Below are positions 62,717 through 64,000 of a stretch of 64,000 nucleotides of DNA, piece after piece. The notes below the pieces were generated by a model, which was not told where the DNA came from, did not search any database, and saw only the letters and a program-made list of their open reading frames with translations. Where the stretch lies: positions 372,001 through 436,000 of the forward strand of contig NZ_AKGD01000003.1 in NCBI RefSeq assembly GCF_000271305.1, read 5' to 3'. A program made the position numbers and the translations under genes. Position 1 is the stretch's first letter. Each line of letters starts with the position of its first letter. This stretch comes from Hydrocarboniphaga effusa AP103. GTDB taxonomy: Bacteria > Pseudomonadota > Gammaproteobacteria > Nevskiales > Nevskiaceae.

Positions 62717-64000
62717 TCAGAACTCCAGGCCCAGGCGCACGGTCAGCGTGCGCGGTGGATTGAGCAGGTAAACGGTTTGCTCCTGGCGCGTGACGATCAC
62801 GGTGCCGGACGAGCCGGCCACCGGCCGCGTGGTGTCGAGGAGATTGATCATGTTGAACGCGAGCTTGGGCTTGCCCGGCATGTTTTCCGCTCCGAGCACC
62901 AGACCCGCGTTGAGCGTGCCGAGATCGTTGATCTCGACGTCGTGCGTGATGTTGCTGTAGCCCTTGCCGACGTAGGTGTAGCTCAGGTTCGGCGCGAGCG
63001 TGAACTGATCCCAGACGTGCAGGTATTGCAGCGATGAGCTGTACTGGAACTTCGCCGAGCCGGGCATGCGCGCGCCGGGTTCGACGACATCGCCGTTGGC
63101 CGCGGTGAAGCTTTCGGTGATGTGGGCATCGGTGTAGCCGCCGGAGAGCGAGGCGGTGAGCCCGCGGATCGGCGTGTTCCACAACAGGCTGGCTTCGACG
63201 CCCCGGCTGATCGCCGCCGAGACGTTGGTGTTGTAGTTGATCGGAATGCCCTGCGTCTGCTGGGTGATGATCGGGTTGTCGTAGCGAATGTAAAAACCCG
63301 TCAGATCCGCGCGCAGCGTGCGATCGAGCCAATCGCTGCGCAGCCCGATTTCGTAATTCCACAGCGTGTCCGACTTGAACGTCGGCGGCACGCCGTTGGT
63401 CGGCGTCGACGGCAGCGCCTGCAGGCCGCCGAAGCGAAAGCCCTTCGCCGCCGCTGCGTAAATCGAGAAATCACGATTGAAGCGATACGTCGCCGACAGC
63501 TTGGGGTTGAAGCCGCGCTCGTCGAGCTTGGCGACGGTGTTGCTGCCGAGCCCGTCGTTCTGGTTGCCGGTGATCAGCAGGCCCGAGCCGACGAAGCCGC
63601 CCTTGACTTCGGTTTCGTAGAAGCGCCCGCCCGCGGAGAGGGTCAGGCCGTCGAGCAGCTCGTAGGACACATCGGCGAACAGCGCGCGCTCCTGCGACTT
63701 GGCGTCCGAGGTGCCGTCGAGCAGGGAGGTGAGCGAACCGAGGTTCGGTACGCCCAGGGCGCCGAACAGCGCGCCGAGCAGCGGATTGCTGCCGAGCAGG
63801 CTGCCGGGGCCGAGCAGGCTCTGGTTGAGCGGCGTGTCGATGAGGATGTTGAAGTAGCCGTCGTAGGCGAAGAAGTACGCGCCGACGAGCCAGTTGAAAT
63901 CGCCGCCGCCGGTCGATTGCAGGCGAATTTCCTGCGAGGTGCTCTTCGAATTGTTGGTGACCTTCGACAACACCGCGGCGGTTTCCGGATAGCCGGGCGG
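62717..64000 (-). CDS. TonB-dependent outer-membrane receptor, C-terminal part
   Basis: About 428 residues of a beta-barrel, open to the right edge of the window. The terminal sequence ends in NPPRTLTVRLGLEF, the typical C-terminal Phe of outer-membrane barrels. AGGRFYETEVKGGFVG, followed by strands such as FSIYAAAAKGFRFGGLQALP and NYEIGLRSDWLDRTLRADLT, fits the IroN/FecA-like type used by oligotrophic proteobacteria for glycosides and aromatics. The plug and TonB box lie outside. It is the first gene of the right-end operon visible here. Confidence 0.93.
   Translation of the reverse strand, partial: PPGYPETAAVLSKVTNNSKSTSQEIRLQSTGGGDFNWLVGAYFFAYDGYFNILIDTPLNQSLLGPGSLLGSNPLLGALFGALGVPNLGSLTSLLDGTSDAKSQERALFADVSYELLDGLTLSAGGRFYETEVKGGFVGSGLLITGNQNDGLGSNTVAKLDERGFNPKLSATYRFNRDFSIYAAAAKGFRFGGLQALPSTPTNGVPPTFKSDTLWNYEIGLRSDWLDRTLRADLTGFYIRYDNPIITQQTQGIPINYNTNVSAAISRGVEASLLWNTPIRGLTASLSGGYTDAHITESFTAANGDVVEPGARMPGSAKFQYSSSLQYLHVWDQFTLAPNLSYTYVGKGYSNITHDVEINDLGTLNAGLVLGAENMPGKPKLAFNMINLLDTTRPVAGSSGTVIVTRQEQTVYLLNPPRTLTVRLGLEF

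Noticed and set aside
61237..62763. A 508-residue frame antisense to the acyl-CoA ligase
   Set aside because: Ligase motifs on the other strand are complete; this frame has none.

Overview
The window is a high-GC chromosomal segment from a Gram-negative proteobacterium, most likely a gammaproteobacterium near Nevskiales/Xanthomonadales. The signs are many lipobox lipoproteins, a TonB-dependent receptor, DjlA, DbpA, a DUF2058 protein and a branched-chain keto-acid dehydrogenase operon. The lineage is inferred from gene content only. I see no rRNA, tRNA, CRISPR array, transposase or integrase.

Bases 1-14,700 hold chromosomal housekeeping and envelope genes: the end of a metallo-beta-lactamase-fold protein, an EamA exporter, a MAPEG protein, a DUF2058 protein, a c-type cytochrome next to a PQQ-type sugar dehydrogenase lipoprotein, a LysR/DoxX divergent pair, DjlA, an Ig-like lipoprotein, a LuxR-type regulator, a DUF885 lipoprotein and an uncharacterised lipoprotein. 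Bases 14,630-15,580 are repeat-rich and carry a gene broken by an in-frame TAG.

Bases 15,600-25,880 form an AT-richer island and are the most unusual part of the window. A 2352-residue single-chain protein (SpvB-like domain, FG-GAP repeats, TcdB middle region, RHS/YD core, variable tip) is followed one base later by a secreted 167-residue protein. The pair is flanked on both sides by five small secreted proteins that I read as one divergent family with two conserved cysteines. The last copy is cut off where composition returns to the chromosomal norm. I propose a polymorphic-toxin or surface-interaction locus.

Bases 25,980-48,200 contain an Amt-GGDEF fusion, several unknown exported proteins, a pseudouridine synthase, a CHAD protein, a DHA2 exporter, an amidohydrolase lipoprotein, an Hsp20 chaperone, a 2H phosphoesterase, a GMC-oxidoreductase/hydroxyisobutyryl-CoA-hydrolase fusion and the helicase DbpA. 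Bases 48,350-54,560 carry a tandem universal stress protein and a branched-chain amino-acid catabolic locus: an Lrp-type regulator divergent from leucine dehydrogenase, E1alpha, E1beta and E2. The hydrolase half of the upstream GMC fusion fits a later step of valine breakdown.

After a membrane GGDEF protein, the right end (64,000 down to 55,839, minus strand) is a tight six-gene operon: TonB receptor, acyl-CoA ligase, carboxylesterase, GPH-type sugar symporter, GH1 glycosidase and AGE-family sugar epimerase/isomerase. It looks like an uptake and degradation module for an acylated or aromatic glycoside.
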